A DNA stretch of 39,145 bases from contig CAYOTO010000030.1 of NCBI GenBank assembly GCA_964406945.1, positions 1 through 39,145 on the forward strand, in the 5' to 3' direction. Shown one piece after another: positions 23,938-31,961 of this stretch. The notes below the pieces were generated by a model. The model saw only the letters and a program-made list of their open reading frames with translations. It was not told the DNA's origin and ran no database searches. Every line of letters starts with the position of its first letter. The stretch's first letter is position 1. The position numbers were made by a program, and so were the translations under genes. This DNA comes from UBA2266 sp964406945 (GTDB taxonomy: Bacteria; Planctomycetota; Phycisphaerae; Sedimentisphaerales; Anaerobacaceae).

Positions 23938-25019
23938 AAGAATTATTGACCGTTATAACTATTATTGTTGGTTCAACTTTAGTTATCTCAGGATGCAAAA
24001 AGCAAACTGATTCACAGGCAGCAAAACCTAAGAAAGTCCCTGCTGTCAAAGTTTTTGCCGCAGTTGAAGGCAGCATTTCAAAGACACTGGAACTGACCGG
24101 CTCGGTTACAGCGACCAAGGTGGCAAGGATGGGTTCTCCCGCTGAAGGACCGATTATGCAATGCCAGATTCGTGAAGGAGATAATGTGACCGCCGGGCAG
24201 GTGCTTCTTACTATTGGTCGCAAGAAGGCGGCGGATGCTTTGGTACAGGCGGCCCAGGTTTCGCTGGCAAGAGAACAGGAAGAGCTCAAGCGAATTAAGA
24301 AACTGGTTCAAAGCGGAGCGATCGCGGCTGAAGAACTGGAGACGGCCAATCTAAAGGTCTCGCAAGCTAGGGCTGAACTGAGCAAGGCGCTGGAAAGTGT
24401 AGAGGATTACCAGATAGAAGCTCCCTGGAATGGAGTCGTTTCAAAGGTCTTTGTTACAGATGGTTATTATGTCGCACCCCGTGAATCCCTTGTTGAGCTT
24501 TATGACCCGGCCAGTACCGTCGTTCAATTTGCGATACCCGAATCACAGGCGACAAACATTCATAGGGGCATGCCCGTCAAAGTGGAGCTGGACGCCTATC
24601 CCGGTCAGCCGTTAAAAGGGGAAATTACGCGAATTTATCCGGAACTCGATCGCCAGACTAGGACGCGAACCGCCGAAGCAGTCATTATCTATAATGATGG
24701 AATTACGCTTTTGCCGGGAATGTTTGCCCGCATACTCATTGAAATGGAAACGGTGAATAATGCTGTTTTGATTCCTGACAAGGCGATAGTTTTGAATGCT
24801 AAAAATGAGCCGACAGCTTTTGTGATCAATCAAGGCAAGGCCGAAGCCAGAAAACTCAGACTCGGACTTGAGAAAAATCTGATGGTGCAGGTGGTAGAAG
24901 GAATAAAGCCGGGTGAAATGGTTGTTATCGAAGGTAATGAAAAACTCAAAAACGGCGCTTCTGTAAAAGTTCTCGGCGGTGAGAAAAAACAAACAGAGGC
25001 TCTAAGCGATAAACAATGA
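23934..25019 (+). CDS. RND efflux periplasmic adaptor (membrane fusion lipoprotein)
   Basis: Periplasmic adaptor of 361 residues joining the RND pump to the TolC channel. The N-terminus is a lipoprotein signal with lipobox VISGC and C21 as the lipidated residue. The barrel-sandwich hybrid half-motifs are visible (GSPAEGPIMQCQIREGDNVTAGQ, and later IEAPWNGVVSKVFVTDGYYV), flanking a coiled-coil hairpin of about 70 residues. A C-terminal membrane-proximal domain ends near the lysine-rich tail. GGAGAAAG lies before ATG 23934. The start overlaps the upstream stop and the stop overlaps the RND start, both by ATGA, so the three genes are translationally coupled. Confidence 0.9.
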   Translation: MKELLTVITIIVGSTLVISGCKKQTDSQAAKPKKVPAVKVFAAVEGSISKTLELTGSVTATKVARMGSPAEGPIMQCQIREGDNVTAGQVLLTIGRKKAADALVQAAQVSLAREQEELKRIKKLVQSGAIAAEELETANLKVSQARAELSKALESVEDYQIEAPWNGVVSKVFVTDGYYVAPRESLVELYDPASTVVQFAIPESQATNIHRGMPVKVELDAYPGQPLKGEITRIYPELDRQTRTRTAEAVIIYNDGITLLPGMFARILIEMETVNNAVLIPDKAIVLNAKNEPTAFVINQGKAEARKLRLGLEKNLMVQVVEGIKPGEMVVIEGNEKLKNGASVKVLGGEKKQTEALSDKQ

Positions 25020-28000
25020 ATCTAACAAAATCGACGTTATTGAGACCTATAGGTGCTTCGGTTATTGCCGTGGCGGTGGTTGTGCTGGGGCTGTTCAGCC
25101 TTGTACAGCTCGACGTGGATTATCTGCCGGAAATTACTTATCCGATGATAAAAGTTCATATCTGGTGGCAGGGAGCGACGCCTGAAGATATCGACAAAAA
25201 TATCGCAGACCCCATTGAGAGGGTTTTATCCACGGTAGATAACCTCGATTACATTGAGTCCTCAAGTATAGAGGGAATGTACACGCTTTTGGTTAATTTC
25301 CAGTACGGCGTTGAAGTCGAAGAGGCTTATCAGGATGTCATTACCGCGATGGGGCGAATTGCCAGAGAACTGCCTGATGATATGGACCCGCCGGTGATTA
25401 TCAAGGCCGACCCTTCGCAACTTCCTGTGATGCAAGTAACGGTTTCATCGCAGAAAAGAGACCTTGTCTGGCTGCGTGACTGGGCCGACAACTGGCTACA
25501 GGACAGAATCGTTACCGTGCCCGGCACAGCGGGTGTGGAAATTGTGGGCGGGCTGGAGCGTGAGATTCGGGTCCACCTTGACCCATCCCGGATGCTGGCC
25601 TACGGTTTGAGTCCTTCGGGAATCGCCAAAACGCTTTATGAAGAAAATAAAGAGATGTTCGCCGGCAGGGTGACGGTGGAGTCCCGCGAGATCATCGCTC
25701 GAACGATGGGTGAGTTTGAATCGCTCGACGAAATACGCAACGTTGTCGTGGCTCACAGCGAGCGGGGGCTGGTCTATCTCAAAGATGTAGCCAGCGTGGA
25801 AGATTCCCACGAAGAGGCGCGGGTTATCACACGCTTTAACGGCGAACATTGTGTCAAACTAAGCGTATTAAAGCAGGCAGAATCGAACACCGTAAAAGTT
25901 TCCCGATCCGTACAGGATAGACTCAAACAACTACGGTCCGAAATACCCGACGATATTGAATTCGGCATCGTTGAAAACCAGGGCGATTATGTGATGGCAG
26001 CCATCAACAGCGTCAAGGATTCGGCCATCATCGCTGCGATTCTGGTGATCATCGTGACGTATGTATTCCTTGGCCATTGGCGGCAGATCATTGTTTTGAT
26101 TATCGCGATGCCGCTGACGCTGATCGCGAATTTCTTTGTGATGAAGATGGCGGGATTCAGCCTGAATATTTTCTCGCTCGGCGGTCTGGTTGTCGCCATG
26201 GGAGTGGTGCTGGATAATTCGATTGTGGCAGTTGAGAATATTACCCGTATCAAAAATCTAAACGGAACCGATTCCACCTTCAAGGCAATGAGCGAGATCG
26301 GAACCGCCCTTCTGGCAGCGACCCTTTCCTACCTTGCGTTGTTTTTGCCCTTCCTGCTGGTGCCGGGGTTGATCTCGCTGCTGTTTAAAGAACTGGTGAT
26401 GGTGATTGCCGGCATCGCCGTGTTGTCACTTTTCATCGCACTTACAATTACGCCATTGATTGCGGATCGCCTTATTAAGAAAGGCCATGTCAAAGGCGGA
26501 ATCGGGCATTTTCTGGATAAAGTCAACGACTTTGCAGCCGAAGGTTACGGCAAACTCTTGACCGTTGCACTGAAATTGAAATGGGTGGTCGTTTTTATCG
26601 CCATCGCGGTACTGGGAGTGGGTGTTTTTCTGTTTAAAGCGGCAGGATCGGAATTCCTGCCGGAAATCGATGACGGCAGAGTAATGGTCAAGCTGATGCT
26701 GCCGGCAGGAACATCGGTTGAAAAAACAAACCGCATCCTGGCAACTATTGAGCAAAAGGTCAAAGATAAAGAGGCCATCGAGAGCTATTTCACACTGGCA
26801 GGCGGCAAGGTCTGGGGGCTTTATACGTACGAGATTGCCGAGCAGGGCCAGGTCGATATTCAACTGGTGCCGAAAACTCAACGAAACATCTCGACCGATG
26901 ATTTCATCAAGAAACTCAGGCCCGAACTGGGAAAAATACCGGTTCCCGGCGGTAAAATCGCCGTGATGCATATGAAAATCAAGGGTATCAGGAAAATCGG
27001 ACAACAGCAGGTGGAGGTCAAGGTAAACGGCGCTGACATCGAGGAAATTTTTGCCTTTGCTCAAACAGCGGGCTCTGCCTTGAACCAGACCGAAGGGCTT
27101 ACCGGCGTCAATGTTTCAATGGACATGTCCAAGCCGGAATACAGGGTACATATCGACCGTGCAAGGGCCTCGTCATTGCAGATTCCGATAAGACAGGTCG
27201 CCCAGACCCTTCGCTCACTGATTCAGGGTGAAGTGGCGACCCAGTATCGGGACGGTTCTGAGTATTATGCGATTCGCGTCATGATCCCGGAAAACAAAAT
27301 TAACTCTATAGAGGATATCGAGCAGCTGATTCTGGAAAATACACAGGGACGGCAGTTTTATCTTCGTGATATCGCCCAGGTCAAACGAGCGGTAGGCCCG
27401 GTTGAAATTGTCAGGGAAAATCAGGCGAAACAGGTCATCGTTCGGGCCGATGCCGGCGGGATAAGTGTCGGTCAGGCTGTCGAAAGAGCCCAAAACGCCC
27501 TTGACGCCCTGGAAAAACCGCAGGGCGTTTACCTGGAGATGGGCGGACAGGCACAAATGATGGCCGAAATGACAAAAACTGCTAAATGGCTGCTGGGTTT
27601 CGCGGTTTTCTTTGCCTTTGTGGTTTTATCGGTACAATTCGAGAGCATCAAACTGCCTGTTTTGATTTTACTCTGCCTGCCCTTTTGCGTTATTGGTATG
27701 CTTTATGGATTGTACTGGTCAGGTTTAGCTGTCGGAGCGACTGTGGCTATCGGGCTTTTAGTTGTGGTGGCCGCTACGGTTAACGATGGCGTTCTGCTGC
27801 TGACGTATGCAGAGGTTCTCAGGAAAGGCGAGCACTTCTCTGCCTTCGAGGCCGTATCAACAGCAGGTAAAATCCGCTTCAGACCGAGGGTCATGACCAC
27901 GATCAGTACGATTGCCGGTTTTATTCCGCTGGCGTTAAATCTTGGCGAAGGCGGCGATCTGCTCCAGCCGATGGCGGTAGCGGCAATCGGCGGACTCGTG

Positions 28001-28057
28001 TTTGAAGTCGCTGTGGCATTGATATTGATGCCGTGTGTATATTTGATATTCAACTGA
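25016..28057 (+). CDS. RND-family efflux pump (AcrB-type, HAE1-like)
   Basis: Proton-driven inner-membrane transporter of 1013 residues. The layout is canonical: one N-terminal membrane helix, a large periplasmic porter/docking region, a block of membrane helices, a second periplasmic region and a final helix block. The fourth-helix motif is GVVLDNSIVAVENI, with D400 conserved and N401 where AcrB has a second Asp. The family hallmarks LPEITYPMIKV and GVEIVGG are present. It does not look like a CusA-type heavy-metal pump (no methionine relay was recognised), so an organic or organometal substrate is plausible. It overlaps the adaptor gene by 4 bp, and a 48-bp gap follows. Confidence 0.92.
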   Translation: MNLTKSTLLRPIGASVIAVAVVVLGLFSLVQLDVDYLPEITYPMIKVHIWWQGATPEDIDKNIADPIERVLSTVDNLDYIESSSIEGMYTLLVNFQYGVEVEEAYQDVITAMGRIARELPDDMDPPVIIKADPSQLPVMQVTVSSQKRDLVWLRDWADNWLQDRIVTVPGTAGVEIVGGLEREIRVHLDPSRMLAYGLSPSGIAKTLYEENKEMFAGRVTVESREIIARTMGEFESLDEIRNVVVAHSERGLVYLKDVASVEDSHEEARVITRFNGEHCVKLSVLKQAESNTVKVSRSVQDRLKQLRSEIPDDIEFGIVENQGDYVMAAINSVKDSAIIAAILVIIVTYVFLGHWRQIIVLIIAMPLTLIANFFVMKMAGFSLNIFSLGGLVVAMGVVLDNSIVAVENITRIKNLNGTDSTFKAMSEIGTALLAATLSYLALFLPFLLVPGLISLLFKELVMVIAGIAVLSLFIALTITPLIADRLIKKGHVKGGIGHFLDKVNDFAAEGYGKLLTVALKLKWVVVFIAIAVLGVGVFLFKAAGSEFLPEIDDGRVMVKLMLPAGTSVEKTNRILATIEQKVKDKEAIESYFTLAGGKVWGLYTYEIAEQGQVDIQLVPKTQRNISTDDFIKKLRPELGKIPVPGGKIAVMHMKIKGIRKIGQQQVEVKVNGADIEEIFAFAQTAGSALNQTEGLTGVNVSMDMSKPEYRVHIDRARASSLQIPIRQVAQTLRSLIQGEVATQYRDGSEYYAIRVMIPENKINSIEDIEQLILENTQGRQFYLRDIAQVKRAVGPVEIVRENQAKQVIVRADAGGISVGQAVERAQNALDALEKPQGVYLEMGGQAQMMAEMTKTAKWLLGFAVFFAFVVLSVQFESIKLPVLILLCLPFCVIGMLYGLYWSGLAVGATVAIGLLVVVAATVNDGVLLLTYAEVLRKGEHFSAFEAVSTAGKIRFRPRVMTTISTIAGFIPLALNLGEGGDLLQPMAVAAIGGLVFEVAVALILMPCVYLIFN

Positions 28058-28105
28058 AGATTGGAAGAATAAAATACAAATCAATTTGTTAGAGGAGTCA
28101 CTATT

Positions 28106-28339
28106 ATGATACAATTACAGATACTCGGAACCGGCTGTCCGAAATGTAAGAAGCTGGCCCAAAACGCCGAAACCGCCGCCCGCGAACTGGGCATCGAATA
28201 CGAGATCAGCAAGATCACTGAGATCGGCGAAATTACGAAGTTCGGCGTGATGATGACGCCGGCCCTGGCGGTGGACGGACAAGTCAAGGCCGTGGGCAAA
28301 GTGGCTTCGCCGGAAGAAATCAAGAAGATGTTGGCCTAA
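28106..28339 (+). CDS. Small thioredoxin-fold protein, TM0996/ArsE-like, CPKC active site
   Basis: A 77-residue cytoplasmic thioredoxin/glutaredoxin-like protein. The active site is C11-P-K-C14 right after the first strand (LQILGTGCPKCKKL), and VMMTPALAVDGQV holds the cis-proline loop. No signal peptide. This type occurs repeatedly beside ArsR regulators, DUF318 permeases and CcdA-like proteins and resembles the ArsE partner of ArsF/ArsG arsenical-reduction systems; that link is from memory of neighbourhoods, not shown here. GGAG before ATG 28106 is a good site. A likely role is thiol delivery to the permease substrate or to the CcdA carrier. Confidence 0.85.
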   Translation: MIQLQILGTGCPKCKKLAQNAETAARELGIEYEISKITEIGEITKFGVMMTPALAVDGQVKAVGKVASPEEIKKMLA

Positions 28340-28369
28340 GTTCAGACCAGAGCGCAGAAAGGATTATTG

Positions 28370-28747
28370 ATGAGCAATCAACAGTCATGTGGATGTACTG
28401 GCGGACCGAAGCTGATCTTCGCATGCAGCGGTGCGGCCGACGTAGGGGAAATCACCGACAAAGCCGCTCGAAAGCTAACCCGTGATGGCGTAGGCCGCAT
28501 GTTCTGTACGGCGGGACTGGGCGGGCGGGTCAGCGGCATTGTCAAGACGACGGAGGCGGCCGACAACATTCTGGCAATCGATGGCTGTCCGCTGAACTGC
28601 GTCAAGTCCAGCCTGGAACAAGCCGGCTTCGAGAAGTTCATGCATCTGCAACTGGCAGACCTGGGCCTGGAGAAATGCAAGAGCCCTGCGACCGATGATA
28701 ATGTCAATACGGTAGCAGTGCGCGCGGCCGAAATGATCGCCTCGTGA
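28370..28747 (+). CDS. DGC-domain putative zinc-binding protein
   Basis: A 125-residue cytoplasmic protein of the DGC family, named for the motif D71-G-C73. Cysteines in metal-site arrangement: C7-G-C9 at the start, C19 in FACSGAADVGEIT, C46 in MFCTAGLGG, then DGCPLNCV with C73 and C77, and C103. The function of the family is not established; members cluster with ArsR, small thioredoxins and permeases, as here. AAAGGATT precedes ATG 28370 (a TTG sits directly before it). The gene follows the small thioredoxin after 30 bp and shares its GC-rich composition. Confidence 0.85.
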   Translation: MSNQQSCGCTGGPKLIFACSGAADVGEITDKAARKLTRDGVGRMFCTAGLGGRVSGIVKTTEAADNILAIDGCPLNCVKSSLEQAGFEKFMHLQLADLGLEKCKSPATDDNVNTVAVRAAEMIAS

Positions 28748-28970
28748 GCACAAAGGGCTGTCGATGCCCTTCGATCCCGAAGTAAAGAAAAAAACAGTCT
28801 CTATACCACGATGCTAATAATTGAACAAACGGATGTTCGACCTCAATGCCATAGCCTGTTCGTGCAGCGACGGCAGCGGTAATCCCTGGCTTCTGCTGGT
28901 GCTTGTCGCCGGCATGTGGCTTGTGGCCGCTCGGCTGAGGTTGGCTCTAAAGAATGGAGGTAAAGACGCT

Positions 28971-30278
28971 ATGAACAAGTTCGCAAAAATCGGTGTTGTT
29001 GCGGTTCTGGTCGTTGTTGTGGGCATCGTCTTGGCGGTTAAGCACAGCGGCGCCTCTGATTCAAATGAAACTGTTGTGTCGGACGTCGGCAGCAACAATG
29101 AATCGAAACAAGCGTCGGCTCAGACCGGCGGCGGGGAGGGTTTGCCCCGGCTGGTGGATCTGGGATCGGTAACGTGCATCCCCTGCAAGATGATGGCCCC
29201 GATTCTCGAAGAGCTCGAAAGCGATTACGCCGGGCAATTCGACGTGGAATTCATCGATGTCTCCAGGAACCCTTCAGCCGCGAAGAAGCACGGCATAAAG
29301 CTGATTCCGACACAGATATTCTTAGATGCTTCGGGACGGGAACTTTTCCGACATCAGGGTTTCTTCTCGAAAGAGGAGATTCTGAGCAAGTGGAAGGAAC
29401 TGGGCTTTGAGTTTTCGTCGACCGCCCCGCCCGAAGAATTCGAGCGTCTGACCCCGGCAAAGCGCGACGAGCGGTCCAAAGAGACCATCTGCTACATGTG
29501 CGACGAAACCATCGATCCGAACACTGTTGTTACGGTCAAGACTGATGAAGGGCCGGTGCGACTGTGCGGGCCGCACTGCTATTTCATTATGTACTCCTGC
29601 CTGACGGAGGATAAGACCGATTTCGAGACCAGGGTCTCCGTCACGGATAGCTCTTCGGGCGAGCCGATCCCGGCGGCCGACGCCGTGTTCCTTGTGGGCG
29701 CCGATGAAACCACGGGCAGGCCGTGGATAAAGCCGTTCGCTACGCGCCAAGCCGCTGTCGAAGAGCGCAAAGCCCTGGGCGGTAACATCTTGGCGTTCAA
29801 CACCCTGCAGCAACAGGAGTTGGCGCATCGGTGCGGGTTCTGCGATCGCGCGTGCTACCCCCAGGACGCCGCCAAAGTTATAGTTGCCGGCGGCCTGCAT
29901 ACGTGGGGTTGTTGCTCGCACTGCGCACTCGGTGTGGCTGCTCGAACCAGCAAAGATATTGAGGTACACGAGAAAGACCGCCTCACGGGCGAACCCATAG
30001 TTGTAGAGACCCTGAACGGCCAGGTCGCCTCACTCAGCCCCAGGACCGCAGTGGCCTGGTTCGGCCAGCGTAAGAAAGCCGACGGCACATGGGCCTCGGC
30101 CGGCTGCTTCCACCAGGGCTTCTTCACGAGCGCAGAGAACCTTAAAAAATGGGTGCAGGCCAACCCATACGAAACCGGCAGGTTGATTTCAATCAGCAAG
30201 GCCCTTGCCGACAAAATGAAGCTATCGCCCGAACAAATCCAGAAAGCCTGCAAAATCGGCGAATGTTCGCCTAAATAG
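28971..30278 (+). CDS. Membrane-anchored thioredoxin fused to tandem NosL/MerB-like cysteine-rich repeats
   Basis: Unusual 435-residue protein. An N-terminal membrane anchor (residues 7-23) places the rest outside the cytoplasm. Residues 55-147 are a thioredoxin domain with C69-I-P-C72 and cis-proline P113. Two similar halves follow. The first has C174-x2-C177 and C199-x3-C203, then a GEPIPAADAVFLVG strand and GGNILAF. The second has C288-x2-C291, C295, C314, C315 and C318, then TGEPIVVETLNG and GCFHQGFF with C379. Both resemble NosL; the second also resembles the organomercurial lyase MerB, with C318 and C379 near the MerB catalytic cysteines, but MerB's Asp is replaced by Gly320-321 context (CALG). 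GGAGG supports ATG 28971; an in-frame extension to ATG 28833 would add another membrane helix. Function unknown. Confidence 0.72.
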   Translation: MNKFAKIGVVAVLVVVVGIVLAVKHSGASDSNETVVSDVGSNNESKQASAQTGGGEGLPRLVDLGSVTCIPCKMMAPILEELESDYAGQFDVEFIDVSRNPSAAKKHGIKLIPTQIFLDASGRELFRHQGFFSKEEILSKWKELGFEFSSTAPPEEFERLTPAKRDERSKETICYMCDETIDPNTVVTVKTDEGPVRLCGPHCYFIMYSCLTEDKTDFETRVSVTDSSSGEPIPAADAVFLVGADETTGRPWIKPFATRQAAVEERKALGGNILAFNTLQQQELAHRCGFCDRACYPQDAAKVIVAGGLHTWGCCSHCALGVAARTSKDIEVHEKDRLTGEPIVVETLNGQVASLSPRTAVAWFGQRKKADGTWASAGCFHQGFFTSAENLKKWVQANPYETGRLISISKALADKMKLSPEQIQKACKIGECSPK

Positions 30279-30304
30279 AAAACATATCAGAAAGACAACC
30301 CAAA

Positions 30305-31231
30305 ATGAAATGTAAACTCATATTAACACTTTTTGTTGTTGTCGGGATTATGCCCTGCTACGCCGTATCCAGTGGTGATTCCCTTCGAACAGTGGACCAG
30401 TTACATCCTAATCTCGCCTCAAGCGTACTGACTTACGCAAAAGCTGCAGCACTTCCTGAGGGTATTCTGCTTAAGGCCGAGGGCGGTATCGAAATCAGTT
30501 CAGGTGATCTTGAGAAAAACATATCAAGACAACCTGTGCAGTTTCAGGCCGAACTGAAAAAGAATGCTTTTTTTGTACTCGAGCAGGTAGCAACCACAAA
30601 GTTGCTGAAAAAAGTTGCCATGCAAAAACTTTCCGAAAACGGCGAAGATGTCACGGCAATGGCCGACAGTCAGCTTTTGCAGGTGTTTTTTGAAGAACTC
30701 ACCAAGGCTATCAAGGTGGCGGACGAGGATGTGGAGAAATTCTATAAAGAAAACGAAGCTGTTTTCGGCACAGCGCCGCTGGAGAGCGTCAGAAAGCACA
30801 TAGAAGCGTATGTGCTGCAAGACAAGCAGCAGCGTTTTATTGATCGGTATATTCAGACACTTGGTCAAAAACTGGAAATCACTGTATCCGATTCCTGGAC
30901 CAAACAGCAGGCAACCAAAGCCAAAGACAATCCACTCGATAAAGCACGAAATACAGGCAAGCCGACCGTTGCGATTTTCAGTGCGGCAAGCTGTTGCGGG
31001 CCCGACCAAATGATTCCCGTAAAGCAGGCTCTTGAGAAGAAATACGACGGAACAATCAACGTCGTATATATCGAACCCGGCAAAGAGCGGATTCTTGCGG
31101 CCCGATACAACATTCGTTCCATCCCCACGCAGATCATATTTGACAGCAAGGGCAAGGAATACTTTCGTAACAGCGGCTTTTTGTCGGAAAACGATATCAT
31201 CAGCAAGTTTAATGAATTGAAAGTTCGGTAA
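30305..31231 (+). CDS. Periplasmic SurA-N-like/thioredoxin-like fusion protein
   Basis: Exported 308-residue protein. Residues 1-20 are a signal peptide. Residues 60-190 are helical and resemble the N-terminal chaperone region of SurA/PpiC proteins (no isomerase domain is present). Residues 215-308 are a thioredoxin fold with FSAASCCGPDQMIPVKQAL in the active-site position: C230-C231-G-P-D, so the usual second cysteine of CGPC is replaced by Asp and an extra cysteine precedes the first. The cis-proline loop SIPTQIIFD is intact, and the C-terminal part resembles the thioredoxin domain of the preceding gene. Codons are AT-rich. It abuts the CcdA-like gene by 1 bp, which probably reduces it. Confidence 0.78.
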   Translation: MKCKLILTLFVVVGIMPCYAVSSGDSLRTVDQLHPNLASSVLTYAKAAALPEGILLKAEGGIEISSGDLEKNISRQPVQFQAELKKNAFFVLEQVATTKLLKKVAMQKLSENGEDVTAMADSQLLQVFFEELTKAIKVADEDVEKFYKENEAVFGTAPLESVRKHIEAYVLQDKQQRFIDRYIQTLGQKLEITVSDSWTKQQATKAKDNPLDKARNTGKPTVAIFSAASCCGPDQMIPVKQALEKKYDGTINVVYIEPGKERILAARYNIRSIPTQIIFDSKGKEYFRNSGFLSENDIISKFNELKVR

Positions 31232-31232
31232 T

Positions 31233-31931
31233 ATGCAGGAATTGTTTACGCAATTGACACAGGCGGTAGAGGGCGTGTGGTTTATCGCGGTGGCGGCGTC
31301 TTTTGTGTGGGGCATACTGAGTATCGTTCTGAGTCCCTGCCATCTGGCCAGCATTCCTTTAATTGTCGGCTTTATCGATGAACAGGGCAGAATGTCCACC
31401 AAACGAGCGTTCTGGATATCAACTTTGTTTTCGGTCGGTATTCTTATAACGATTGGAGCGATCGGAGCAATTACCGCCGCAGCGGGCAGAATGATGGGTG
31501 ACGTTGGGAGATACGGCAATTACTTTGTAGCGATAATCTTCTTTGTGGTCGGCTTACATTTGCTCGATGTGATTCCTAATCCTTTTTCTGGTCCCGGTCA
31601 GATAGGCATGAAACGAAAAGGGCTGCTTGCAGCGTTTATCCTCGGCTTGGTATTCGGTATTGCTCTTGGGCCCTGTACGTTCGCGTATATGGCTCCTATG
31701 CTCGCAGTGACATTCAAGCTGGCGTCTACAAATATGTCCTACGGTGTTTTGCTTCTGCTTGTGTATGGAATAGGTCATTGCTCAGTAATCGTATTTGCGG
31801 GAACATTTACGGAAGTTGTCCAGCGGTACATGAATTGGAACGAAAAGTCCAGGGGCTCCATCATTCTCAAAAGAATCTGCGGCGTGCTGGTCCTGCTTGC
31901 AGGGCTGTACCTGATCTACGCCGCGCCATAA
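31233..31931 (+). CDS. CcdA/DsbD-type transmembrane electron carrier (ArsG-like)
   Basis: Six-helix inner-membrane protein of 232 residues. The two membrane-embedded cysteines of the family are in place: C36 in VLSPCHLASIPLI and C148 in ALGPCTFAYMAP, the pair that carries electrons from cytoplasmic thioredoxin to periplasmic thioredoxin-like partners. It follows a periplasmic thioredoxin-like gene by 1 bp and lies in the same cluster as a cytoplasmic CPKC protein and a membrane-anchored CIPC thioredoxin, giving a complete path for reductant. A similar protein is called ArsG in arsenical-reduction clusters; that parallel is inference. Composition is AT-rich like the gene before it. Confidence 0.85.
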   Translation: MQELFTQLTQAVEGVWFIAVAASFVWGILSIVLSPCHLASIPLIVGFIDEQGRMSTKRAFWISTLFSVGILITIGAIGAITAAAGRMMGDVGRYGNYFVAIIFFVVGLHLLDVIPNPFSGPGQIGMKRKGLLAAFILGLVFGIALGPCTFAYMAPMLAVTFKLASTNMSYGVLLLLVYGIGHCSVIVFAGTFTEVVQRYMNWNEKSRGSIILKRICGVLVLLAGLYLIYAAP

Positions 31932-31961
31932 ACCGAAACTTTTAAATTTCAGGAGGACATT

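Noticed and set aside
28821..28970. N-terminal extension of the thioredoxin-NosL/MerB-like protein
   Set aside because: It encodes a plausible membrane helix, but GGAGG before ATG 28971 gives a better start; kept only as an alternative.
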